A stretch of DNA of 64,000 nt, taken from the NCBI GenBank assembly GCA_016098155.1, contig JAAAJB010000032.1, forward strand, positions 46,314 through 110,313. Direction: 5' to 3'. Both the position numbers and the translations under genes were made by a program. The first letter of the stretch is position 1; every line of letters begins with the position of its first letter. The notes under the pieces were generated by a model that did not search any database, was not told where the DNA came from, and worked only from the letters and a program-made list of their open reading frames with translations. This document shows positions 46,011-56,534 of this stretch, in pieces. Source of the stretch: Actinomortierella ambigua (lineage: Eukaryota > Mortierellomycota > Mortierellomycetes > Mortierellales > Mortierellaceae).

Positions 46011-47967
46011 GTGGAGAGAGGAAGGGGGAGAGGGAAGGAGGGGAAGAGACCAAGAGAAAGGTCGAAAGGGAAGGGGGGGGGAGAGAAGGAAAATATACTC
46101 AAGAACAAAGTAAAAAGACAAGGTTCATTCGGGGGGAGAGGAGGGGGATGGTTTTCATTCTCTGGTATATAAACAAGAAGGGACGTTCGTTATATAATCA
46201 TAGTGGGCCCTGGTCCCCTTTTTGGATGAAAGAGAAAGCCAATTCGACTCTCGATCACCCGCCCGCCCTGGTTGCTATTTTTTGTGTGGACTCTGCATTG
46301 GTTAGAGAGGAGGGGGAGAAATGAACTTTTTTGGGAGGGAAGGGAGAGCAGACCAGAAGGGGGACAATGGCAAAGAAGGGAGGAGGAAGAGAGGAGAGGA
46401 GGGGGAGGAGCAAGAGCACCGTTTCGTACTCTGCATGGTGTCATTTTGGGAGGGCTTGGGCTTGGCTAGGGGAGAGGGAGTGGGGGGGGGGTGCTCTGTT
46501 TTTTTTCTGATGTAGGACGCGCTCTCAACTGGAGTGCACTGTTGTTGTTGTTGTTGTTGGACAGGGGAAGAGGTCCGTCGTCACAACAAGAAAAGACCGT
46601 TGCAACATAGCAAGGTAACACGAATTACTCTCGCGGAAGATAAACAAGACCTTTCATTATTTTGTTTGCGCGAGATGGTCATAATAATAGACTGTTTGTT
46701 GTTGTGGACAATCCTCACCCTCTCTCTCTTCCTCTCTCGATCCCACTCACCCGCTTACTCTTTCTCTCTCTACATCTCTCTTCCTTTCTCGCTGACAGAG
46801 ACGCAATGGCAGGGGCAGTGCTTCCCAAGAGATCATTAGAGTTTTAGAGTTTCCTTCCTTCGTTTTTTCTTGGACCAGGCGCGCCCTTTCGTGCCCTAGA
46901 TGCCCTACCCTACCTTACCCCCCCCCATTCCTCCGAGGAGCAATGTTACTCAAGTGGCGTTGGCGTAAGCGAGGCCACTGTTTGTTTTTTGTAGTGGGTG
47001 TATATTGGACCCTTCCCGCGGGACGAGAGGCGAGTGTTGGAGATGAGCGAGGTGATATTCAAAAGAGCTTCCTGGGAAATGGCCCATTCTTTCTCCTCTA
47101 CCACCACCACCGCCGCCGATATCAACACCAATAGACTACCAACAACAACAACAACACCCCCCCCCCTTTCCCCCTACAGTACCACCACCACCACCACCAC
47201 CACCACCGATCACTTTTTTTTAGTATCCGTGCACAATTTGCGGTGCAATTATATCATGGAATTACTCGGTATTAGCCCTCTGCTAATAATGGCTCTATAC
47301 TCATCGCGTGTTTGCTTGTCGTGTTGGTAACCGAGGACGCACATACATACACGGATGGTAGTGGTATTAGTGGTGGTCGTCGTCCTCCTCCTCGTCCTCC
47401 TCCTTGCTAGACTAGGACTGCAAAGACATGAAAACGCAGACTACGCACTCTATCGCTATTCCTGGAGGGAGGCTTGTGCTGTTCCTGGAACCATGACCTG
47501 GCCAGACCAGGCCAGGCCTCTGATTGGACTCTCCCCCCGAGCGGAGGGTCACAATAAAGTGTGTGAGAGTGTCAGTCTGGGGCACGCCTTGTTGGCCCTG
47601 AATAATAAACCTGTACGTCCGTCATCTCAGCGAGACCGAGAGGGGAAAACGTGGTTTCGAACCACACATTGCAGGCAGACAGACATACAGAATATGTATA
47701 ATTGTGTACTCCTCCTGTCTGTTCTTCTCTTCTTTCATTGACTCCTTCCTTCCTTCCGTCCTTCCCTCCTTCATCTCTCTGTCGCAACCTGCAACGCATC
47801 TGCGCTCAAACGGATGTGCTGCTGCTGCTTCTGCCAGATCATCTCTTCGGGGTCCTGTTTTGTCCTGCTCACATAGACCACCCTCGGATAAACAACATCA
47901 ACCAGCCTCCCCTCCCCTTGCGTGCCTTCTCCTTTTCCTCCTCCTCCTCTTCTCGACTCGCCCCAAA
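46011..47967. other. Divergent intergenic region
   Basis: About 1.96 kb between the Ser-rich gene (-) and the membrane-protein gene (+). It contains purine-rich tracts (46020-46110, 46300-46420), a TTG run near 46540-46560, a CCA run near 47175-47208, and a perfect inverted repeat CCTGGCC/GGCCAGG with a six-base loop near 47500-47519. A TTCGAA-type T-arm-like stem near 47648-47664 lacks a matching A box. No gene is called. Confidence 0.5.
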
Positions 47968-49976
47968 ATGGACAGTGAAGCTGTCATCATTGGCTTGGGG
48001 ACGTTCTTTGGTCTGGGCTCTCTTCTAGCCATCGTAGGGGGCATCCTACTTCGCAAACATCGTCAAGATGTCAGACGACTGCGAGATCTACATCGCGAGG
48101 CCGAGGCCAGAGCCGCATATGTAACTGGTAAGGCCAAAAAAAAAAAGCCATCTCTCTCTCTCCCCCCCCCTCTCTCTCTCTCTTGAGAGGCAGATGGTCT
48201 TCTTCATTGGGGTTGGTTGCCTGCAAGCCCAAGCCAAGCCGAGGCAAACAAACCAACACTGTGGGCTCATCGTGCAGCAGCAAAAACTAAAATGAATGGT
48301 TGTTTTTCTCTTTCTATTCCGGCCCTACCAACAAACGCACTGTTGTGCTGCTTGCCTGTGCGGGACATGCAGCACATAACCTCCCTCCAATGTACAATGA
48401 TCATGTGCATGACCCTGTCTGCATCTATGAGCATGAGCTGCAACCTGAAATGGCTGCTGCACAGGTGCAGCCGCCCATCCTGGTCCATTCCATGAGCGAC
48501 GAGCAGATTATGATTCCACTCGAGGAAGATCCGACTGTTGCACCACCCCCTGTCTCTATTGGACAGGACCCTGAGACCACGGCGATGATGACAACAAGAT
48601 CAACTGGGGAAGCTTTCTTGTCTCGAACCCCTTCTTCTGCCCCGTTGTCCTTGACACAAAGCGAGGTTTCTCTCGTACCAACCACATCGCTCAACCCAAC
48701 AGCCGCTCAAGAGATCTCGATCGCACCCCTCTCCTCGCACTCGCACTCGCACTCGCACTCTTACTCCTCATCCTCCTACTCCTACTCCTCCACTCCTGCT
48801 GCTACGCCCTTACACGGTCCCTATGCCTCGAGTCCCGCCACTCTGTCGACTCCATCGATTCTATCGCTGCCCTTGTCGACCGTCAGCTCTTCATACACGC
48901 AGCACGATCTCGATCTCGAACTCGGCAATCTCCCTCCTCCCCCTTCCTATGATACCCCCAACCGAGTCGTTGAAGTGTCGCCGTTGCCCATGCCGGCCTC
49001 GGCCCATATACCCATGACGGATTACTTTGACCCCCATGCGATGGCCTCCTCCTCATCATTATCCTCTGCCTCATCTTCCATGTCCTCCTGGACCGGCGGA
49101 GACCAGCTGCCGCCTTCACCCCACTATTCGCTTCATCCAACTCAGTACCATCGTACTCGCGCGCGCGCGCACTCGGACTTGGCCAACTACTATCCAGCTG
49201 ATCCAAACGCCCTTTGGACGACACCTCCTCGGCCACTATCGCCCGCTATCCAACGCGCCGAGTCCACTCCAATCTCCCATGGACGCCGCCTTCGTTTGTC
49301 CCTATCTATCTCGGGCGGTTTCTCGAGACGATCGGGACACGCTTCTCCACCTCCAGCGTCATGGACTGCGTCTTCGACGACTATCTCGACCTTGCCTGCA
49401 CCTGCTGTAGCCGAGATTCGCAGTGGTCGCTATGGTAGTGGACGGCCGCGGTCTTCGACGGTCAGTGGCGAGACTCCCTTTTCCCCTTCGTCCTCTTCCC
49501 CTTCGTCGAGGCTGTGGGTTCAACAATTTCGACGTGCATTTGCACAGCGGTCATCCAATGCCCAGACAACGTCGTCGTCGTCGCTTACCTCCTCACTGGA
49601 GACCACGACGGTCTCAAACAACACACCCAGCCTTGCCGAGGCTGCTGCTGCCGCCGTCTCTGCTACGATAGGAGAGACGCCAAGCCAGACTCGACCGTCC
49701 GAAGACGTGACCATCATCACTATTGACCAACCACAGGTGTCCAATGTCGACAATGCATCAGTGGCACTCGACCCACAGCCTCCAGATCTACAGTCGACAC
49801 CACAGTCGCCTCCACAGCCACAAGGAGAAGAGCTCTGCGCCGTCGAGTCTGCGGCAAGAAGGACTTCAGTCATGAGCACCTCAGGCTCCATCATCTCAGC
49901 ATCGCCACCGCTTCCAATGGACTCGAGTCTGGTCTCAAGTTTTGCAGTGCCCACACTTGCGCTTTCCGCAGCCTAA
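47968..49976 (+). CDS. Single-pass membrane protein with PPxY motif
   Basis: Two exons, 47968-48127 and 48373-49976, join in phase 1 to 587 residues. The ATG at 47968 begins a short lumenal or extracellular tip (MDSEAV), followed at once by a membrane span at about residues 6-28 and a basic stop-transfer segment RKHRQDVRRLRDLHREAEAR. The rest is a Ser/Thr/Pro-rich tail with a (Ser-His) repeat near residue 170 and LPPPPSYDTPNR near residue 245, a PPxY site of the kind bound by WW domains of Rsp5/Nedd4 ubiquitin ligases. LPPMYND just after the span is a second, looser candidate. Such layouts are typical of membrane adaptors that recruit Rsp5, but that role is inference. An AATAAA lies 16 bases after the stop. 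Confidence 0.72.
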
Positions 49977-50267
49977 GTCGCGATAGAAAGGAATAAAATT
50001 GTTTTGCCATAGAAGAAGAACAAGGGGAAGAAAGGAAAACACCCGATTCGGCTAATTCATCGAGTGTGTGTGTGTGTGTACATGTGTACGAGTGATGTCC
50101 ACATGCCCAGCCCAAAGTGACCAAAAGTGGAAGAATTGAAGGTCTATGTGTACGACGTGATTACGAGGCATCATTTCCCCCATCTCCCATCCAGCTGGAC
50201 CAATGGATAATAGGGTGCTTCCACGAGAGACTTCCTCCCTAGGTACCCGAAAAAAAACTACTGAAAG

Positions 50268-50302
50268 GCTCTGGCACCACGCTCCTGGTGTGGCGCCAGA
50301 GC
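50268..50302. repeat. 13-base inverted repeat with 9-base loop
   Basis: Arms 50268-50280 (GCTCTGGCACCAC) and 50290-50302 (GTGGCGCCAGAGC) pair over 13 positions with a single mismatch. It sits alone in intergenic DNA about 590 bases upstream of the next ATG. Confidence 0.75.
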
Positions 50303-50725
50303 GCTAGGAAAGGGGGGAGGGAAGCCTCTCGCGCCTTGGTAACTTTCAGCCTTCTATTCCAGTAGAGGCTCGGCCCATCCACCCCTCGCCCCCCTCGCAG
50401 TCCACTGCGGTCCTCCCACCCAAGACAACCTAAAATGGGCCAAAAGAGAGAGGTGCTCTCAAAAGAAATTGAACCTTGCCCAATATTGAGCTCGTTTTGG
50501 ACAAAACTTGGGCATTCGCCACGGAGAGGTGCTGTTGCTGACTGACCTCTAGAGTAGAGTAAGGGGGTGAAAGAAACAATACAGCTCGGAGCAAATCCTT
50601 CTCATTCATCCTTCTCATTCATTCATTCATTCTCTCATTTCACTACATCACCGTTCTTCTTCCCTCTCCCTTTACGTGTGCGACTTCACCCCTTCCTGCG
50701 TGCTTGTACCCGCGTCAACAAGTCC

Positions 50726-50735
50726 TATATATTTT
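50726..50735 (+). promoter_or_regulatory. TATA box of the second histidine-brace gene
   Basis: TATATATTTT lies 156 bases before the ATG at 50891 and is followed by a C/T-rich leader. The position suits a core promoter; activity is inferred. Confidence 0.5.
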
Positions 50736-50890
50736 GAACCATTGCCCTGTCCCTGATTCTACTCGGTCCTCTTCCTCCCTTCCTCCTTCTCCCTTCCTCC
50801 TTCTCCTTCTCCTTCTCTTCTACCACCCCTCACCCGTGTACCTCTCCTCACCGTAACACAGCGGCGTCTTGCCTTCCCTGCATACCAATC

Positions 50891-52127
50891 ATGCTCCTTC
50901 GCTCAGCTGTTGTTGCTTCGGCAGCTCTAGCCTTCCTGGCTGCCATGTCCCCGCCTGTGGAGGCTCACTCCTGGGCCGACTGTGTTGACTGGCGCTTCAA
51001 TACGCCTGGAAAACAAGGTGCGAGTCATTACTGTTTGTCAACCAGCCTCCCCGTCCCTCTCCCTGTGAAGCCACTGTGTTCTTTTCAAATTGCAGCGACT
51101 CGGAAAAACACAAAAGTGGAGGAGGGCGCACGAACACGCTAACCAGCCTTGTCATTATTGTCGCTATTTGTGCTATTCTGGAACACCTTGTCTACGCTCA
51201 TTGACCCTCGGTGTACCTTTTTTTACTTGCCCTCCTCTCCCCCCTTGCTCACGATCACCTACTGCTTTCCAACGATCCCACCACGTCCTCCCCTCCCCCC
51301 CCCTTGCCCCACCCGTTTCCTATAACCACTTCTCAACGGTTATTCGTCTCTACACGCCCTTGGGACAATATCTTGCATGATTGTTTTTTGCTGATATGCT
51401 ACGAATCTGCGCGGTTTTCCTTCTTCTTCTTCTTCTCTTTCCTCTTTTCTTTTAAAAAGACTGGAGCGAGCAAGGCGGCAAATGTTTCGGCTACGCACGC
51501 AAGTTCCCGATCGCGAACGGGGTCAAGTTTGGCGATCTCGACAGCGCCGATCCCGCACGCCACTACCAACAAAACCCAAAAGACTTTACTCCTTGCTCGG
51601 ACGGCATCCACGGTAACGAAAAAGCGTCAGACGAGACGCGTCAAGACCCGATCAGCAACGCCTACGGCGGCAAATACGGCAACATGGCGACCGTCCAGGC
51701 CGGCGCCTCGATCTGTGTCCGCTGGCCGGCCAAGAACCATGCCGTCAAGGATGAAATCGACCGCGGGGTCTTCATCAACATGCCCCCAACCCCGCTACCA
51801 CGAGACCCCACCAACCAGGATGATTTCATGAAGATGAACATTGCAAAGTTGCCCTACAAGAATTGCAGCTTCCTGTCCGATACCGATCATACCCCTTGTG
51901 GTGGCTGCTTCACCGTGCCTGCTAACCGTACTGCGGGTACCTATGTCGTCCAGTGGCGTTGGATGCTGAACGACAACGAGTGGTATACCTCCTGCTGGGA
52001 CTTGGCCGTCACCGCCGCCACCAACAATAACGGCACCAACAACGGTTCCACGGGTAACAATACCGCCATCGGAAATGATCCTGTGGGGAAATCGACTTCG
52101 CTCTTTGCTCAGCTGTCCGAGGAATAG
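50891..52127 (+). CDS. Secreted histidine-brace protein, second LPMO-like type
   Basis: Two exons, 50891-51017 and 51460-52127, give 264 residues. A 25-residue signal peptide ends Val-Glu-Ala, leaving His26 as the mature N-terminus (HSWADCVDWRF). A second candidate copper ligand is His136 in ICVRWPAKNHAV. Eight or more cysteines are spread through the domain, including GGKCFGYARKFP, TPCSDG, NCSFL and TPCGGCFTVP, and the strand TYVVQWRWMLNDNEWYTSCW closes the fold, as in LPMO-type beta-sandwiches. The Asn/Gly/Thr-rich C-terminus could carry glycans. It is clearly unlike the protein at 11198-12635 in sequence. Its chemistry is inferred from the N-terminal histidine after signal cleavage. A copper-binding but non-catalytic role is possible. 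Intron 1 is 442 bases, long for this locus. Confidence 0.72.
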
Positions 52128-52843
52128 TATTATATAAAGGGAGGGTATAAAGGGGGCCTTACCTTTCATCACCAAAAAAAAGCAACAACTAGAAGCCCGA
52201 AAGACTCCATCATTTTTACATTTTATATGAAAGCCTCACTTGGGAGGTTGTACCGCACTGCGTCGTGTGTTCTGCTGTTGTCGTAAAAAATAAAGTACAC
52301 ATATTATGGGTTTAGGAAACGCAGGTACAATAGTACAGTACGTACGTACAATACCTTGTTTTTGTTGCGCCCCTCAGTCCCACTGGAAGGCTCATGAAAG
52401 CCAAAAGCCTCCTCCTCCCCACCCCCCCTGGATATAAAGTCAGAATATCTCCCAGTCTCCATAGATGATTTTAAAGAAAAAAAGTCTTTCTTCTTAAACT
52501 AAAAAATCAGAGGGAGGATATGAGCTACAAATCAACAAAAAAGAAAGGAGAGTCTATGCGGTAAGGTAGGGGGAGGGTTCTATCTCGAATAGAAGGAACA
52601 TGCAAAAACAATTAACAACAGACAAAAAGATAGAGCAACAGATAAACTAAAAATGACATGAAGGAACAGGGTTTGGGAGGAAACTTGTAGGTAAGAATGA
52701 CATAAAAAAGAGAAGGAAGAAAACAAGAACAACAGGGCGATCAACCCGATAGCCAACCAAGAAAACAAATAAATAAATAAAAAACGGATCACCTTGTGCG
52801 TGCGTTTTTTTTTCTTCCTTCTTTTTTTGGGGAAAAAAAATAC
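52128..52843. other. Convergent 3' intergenic region
   Basis: Lies between the stops of the histidine-brace gene (+) and the HAD-like gene (-). It contains an AATAAA near 52287-52293 (+), an A/T-rich stretch at 52600-52790 and a GTAC-type repeat near 52333-52352. No gene is seen. Confidence 0.6.
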
Positions 52844-54848
52844 TCAGGAAAGCGAAACCTCTTCCATGTCCATGGTTGGGCCACTGGAGGTGGGAGGCGA
52901 TTTGATCGTCAAACCTTCGACGGCCATGGTATCGGGTGTCAACGTCGAAGACGACGACTCTGATGAAGCTGCCGAGGCCCTGTCGTCATCATCATCGGAG
53001 GGAGAGCCGGGTATCGTGGTGGTGGTGGTGGCGGCATTGTCATGGACATCGGTAGTAGCGACCTTTGCTGCACCAGCAACAGCACCATGGAGGGGCGACG
53101 ATGACGACTGGGCAGCATAGAGTGTCGTTTGCGATATTGTGCCGTCTTCAATGGCCATCTCGAGATCGACATCCATGTCTCCATCCACACCGACTGCCGC
53201 CGACATTTGAGCATCACCATCGTGGTCCGAGGAGTCGGATTCACTACCGTCCTGTTCCATGGAACCCTCCAAGAATGGTTGTTGTTGTTGCTGGTATTGG
53301 TGGTGGTGATGAAGGTAATGTGCTGCTGCCCGGGGATCGATGTCGGCATCCTCCTCTTCTGCGTCGGCATGAATATTGACATCGCCCTCATCATACCCCC
53401 GATCCACATGGGTACCGTCTCCGTCTTCGTCGCTGTCCATGTCAATGCCATGTCCACCCAACTCGAGATCCTCATCGCTGTCATAGCCGACAATGGCCAT
53501 CTTGCGACGCTGCAGTGTCCGCCGATCGGCCTCCTCTGTATCAACGTCCTCCTGTTCCCGTTTGGATGGTCCCTCATCAAGGTCCTCGTCCATCTCCTCC
53601 TCCTCTTCGTCCTCTTCGTCTTCCTCGTCCTCGTCCTCGTCCTCTTCATCCTCGTCTTCGTCATCCTCCTCCTCCTCATCATCATCCTCTGATTCTGTCA
53701 ATGGATCGCCTAGACAAAACACCTGGCTCGAGAGCGGCGACCTCGGTCGTGGGAACCAAGCCTGGATATCCTTCCAGCTCTTGACACGGGTGATCTTCTC
53801 GGGCAGTTGTTCGCCTGGGGCCAATTTGTTCCACAGGTACTCGCCATGGAGGTCAAACAACAGGACGGCAATCCCCTCCTGGGCGACTTCGATGGCGTTC
53901 TCGAGCGAGTCGTCGATCAAGAGCTCGGCGCCGACATCACGACAGATGGCCGACTTGGGCTTGGAGATGAAGGTCAGACGTTCTTGCTCTGTCAGATAGT
54001 GGTTGGCAAAGTAGATCGACTCAAAGATGCCCGGATAGTGTCGATCGACAAACTTCTTCGTCAGCTCGGCGACAAACTGCTGGCGTGCGGTGACAATCAC
54101 AAGGCTGAATCTCCGGGCCTTGAGAAGCTGTGTATTTTTTTTTTTTGATATTTTTTTTGTTGTGTAATGTTGTTGTTGTTGTTGTGTTGTTGTTGTTTGT
54201 GATTGTGATGATGTCGGTGATCGCAAAGCCAAAAAAGAGAAGCGAGACAGGGCAAGAAACCAGAGGATTAGAGTCTATCGCTCCCGGCCTGCCCACATGG
54301 CACCCATTCGTTTCTCCCCTTCCTCCCCTTCCTCCCCCCTCCCCACCTTCCCTTCCCGTTCTCTCCTGGTCCCTCTTTCAGGTACCAATCTGCAGGGCTA
54401 ACCGGCATGAAAAAAAAGAGCCATATAATACGGGAGCCTTTTTTTTCGTACCTGCACTAAGGTTGAAGTTGCGTGCTCCCTTCACTCCCATTTCTTACAT
54501 ATCCCCCTTTTCCCCCCTTTTCCCTGCGTAGCATTGTAGTGAGAGAGAAAGTGTGTGTGTGGTATTTTCTTTTTTTTCAGTTCATACCTTGAGTGTCTCG
54601 AGACTGCCCTCGACAGGCTCCACCTTGAGGAAGTATGGGGAATCAAAGAAGGCTCGCCATTTGTGGATGGATTCCTCACGAGTACCACCCCAAATCTTGG
54701 AGTAGTCGTAGGAAATGAAGTCGTCCATGGTCAGATTAGTGCCGTAGGTGTCATTGTGGAAATCGGCAATGGCGAGCGATGTCCGTGCCAGGACCTCGTC
54801 CAGGTCGACGGCAATCACCCTCCGGGGGCCATTGTAATGACGAGGCAT
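52844..54848 (-). CDS. HAD-superfamily 5' nucleotidase-like protein with acidic tail
   Basis: Two exons, 54588-54848 and 52844-54127, give 514 residues. The N-terminal 190 residues form a HAD fold: motif I VIAVDLDEVLARTS with Asp15 and Asp17, motif II in FSLVIVTAR, and a late acidic motif LLIDDSLENAIEVA. This layout resembles the 5'(3')-deoxyribonucleotidase group (NT5C type), which removes phosphate from nucleoside monophosphates. A long disordered tail follows, with an Asp/Glu run of about 45 residues (near 205-250), a His/Gln patch and a Ser-rich end. Tail and catalytic domain share one exon, so the fusion is not an assembly of separate genes. Substrate and partner are unknown. The tail could be a histone- or basic-protein-binding surface. 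Confidence 0.82.
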
Positions 54849-56534
54849 TGGAGGTTTGGGATCCGATCAGCTGAAGGAGAGAAGAATAGACAGGTGTAGG
54901 CAGGGGAAGAAGGGGGGGTGGGGAAGGTGAAGGGAAAGGAAGGGGGCGAGGGAAGGGGAGGGAAAACGAAGAGGAAGGAGGGAGGGAGGGGGGAGAGGCT
55001 TTCGTTCTTGCTCCAATGCAAGTCGAAAGGTTTTTTTGGGTTCCTGGCAACAAGGCCTCTGCTGCTGGGAAGGGGGGGAAGCTCTGGGAAATACAGAGAG
55101 AGGACTGTTTTGGTTTTCTCTCTTCCCAGAAGGCCGATACAGCGATTGGACCGGTGGGACATTGGGCAGTCTTGCCACTCAAAGCCCTTTTTTTTTTCTT
55201 TTTCATTCTCCCCCCTGTTCCCCCCCTTCTTCGTATCCAAGGAAGTGGGTGAATGGAATTTTCGCACTCAGGCGAATGAATCAATGGCCACGCGAGCTGA
55301 CCGTTGTACGTACCAGTCAGCAGGGGGGTGGTGAGAGGAAAGAAGAAGCACAGGAGAGACAGAATAATCTCTCCCCCCCCCCCCTTCACACTCTCCTCAA
55401 GGAGACCATCAAGAATGACTTCCTGACCTCCTGCCGGGCCATGTGGATGAAGGAACAGTCGCCCAGTCAACACTCTTTCTGGATTCGCATCAAGCTATCC
55501 GCAAACATTCCACGATGTTGTGATGGAGTGATGGGATCACAGCGCAGCTCAGAAAAAACGTGTGCTCATGTGCATTGCCGCTTGTTCTCTGCGTTTTTGT
55601 TTGCCCCCCGCCCCCTCTCCCTTTCTCCACATGCACACACTCTATACTGACAAAACTCAAAAAATGATGGAGTGATGGTCGAGACAATTTTTTTTTCAAG
55701 TGCAAAAGAATACCCGACATCCTCCATGTCTTTCAAAGTAGTAGTACAGTACATTGGTCTCGTGGGTGCAATGTGAGCAGGCCAAGAGAGTGGTCAGACT
55801 CTAATCCTACTGGTTTCTTCCCCTGTCTCGCTCGCTCTTTGCGATCACCAAACTGACGTCGCCTCGCAATAAGATTACAGGGGTACCAACTGTGCGCTGG
55901 ATTAACTGGTACCATCGCTCCTCTCATTATTGGGTCCTTCCCTTTCCTCCGCTCTTGATCAAAGCGCCGACATACAAGCCATCTCCCAGCAAACACACCA
56001 AGGAGCATCTCCGCTTTATCTAGCCCCGAATCAACTACAATGTCAACAAACATGGTTTATATACATATTTTCGGTTCTGTTTTTTTTAAACTCATTTTCA
56101 AAGTGTCTTCATCTTTCGTTCTTTTTTTCTTTCAATGGTTCTGCTTAGCTCAATGGGGGGTGGGGGGGTGAATGGGGATGAGAAAGTTAACTTCTGCAAC
56201 AATACAATACAAATGCAAGAGGTAAGAGAATGATGCAATAGAATGAAAAGCAAATAGCGGGTAAGGAACGAAAGAGAAAGAAAGTACTATGCGTAGAAGA
56301 AAGAAAAAAAAATACAACGAAACGAGAGATAGGAGGCGAGGAATGATAAATGGAGTAGGTCCTTGTTTTTCTGCTTAGAAAAAACCCCTCCCAAACCACC
56401 TTCATCTTTTTTTTTGTCTTCTAGTCTCATCATTGGGAGTAAGGACAAGACTCTGTTTTTGCAGAGGTTTCTTTTCCTCTCTCTCTCCCAATGCTCGCTC
56501 AAACTGCTTAAAAGCAGGAGAAAGAAAAACAAGC
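54849..56534. other. Intergenic region between bZIP and HAD-like genes
   Basis: About 1.7 kb upstream of the HAD-like gene and downstream of the bZIP gene, both on the - strand. G/A- and C/T-rich tracts dominate 54900-55000 and 55360-55400. A CRE-like TGACGTCG lies near 55853. An A/T-rich zone at 56060-56460 probably includes the bZIP 3' end. No gene is called. Confidence 0.5.

Larger units (their letters stand above)
49977..50890. other. Intergenic region and promoter of second histidine-brace gene
   Basis: Holds the AATAAA of the preceding gene at 49992-49997, a GT run near 50064-50078, a strong hairpin at 50268-50302, a TATATATTTT TATA box at 50726-50735 about 156 bases before the ATG, and a C/T-rich leader from 50760. 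No gene is called. Confidence 0.6.

Noticed and set aside
47645..47666. T-arm-like stem GTGG-TTTCGAA-CCAC as part of a tRNA
   Set aside because: No A box, anticodon stem or acceptor stem could be paired on either strand.
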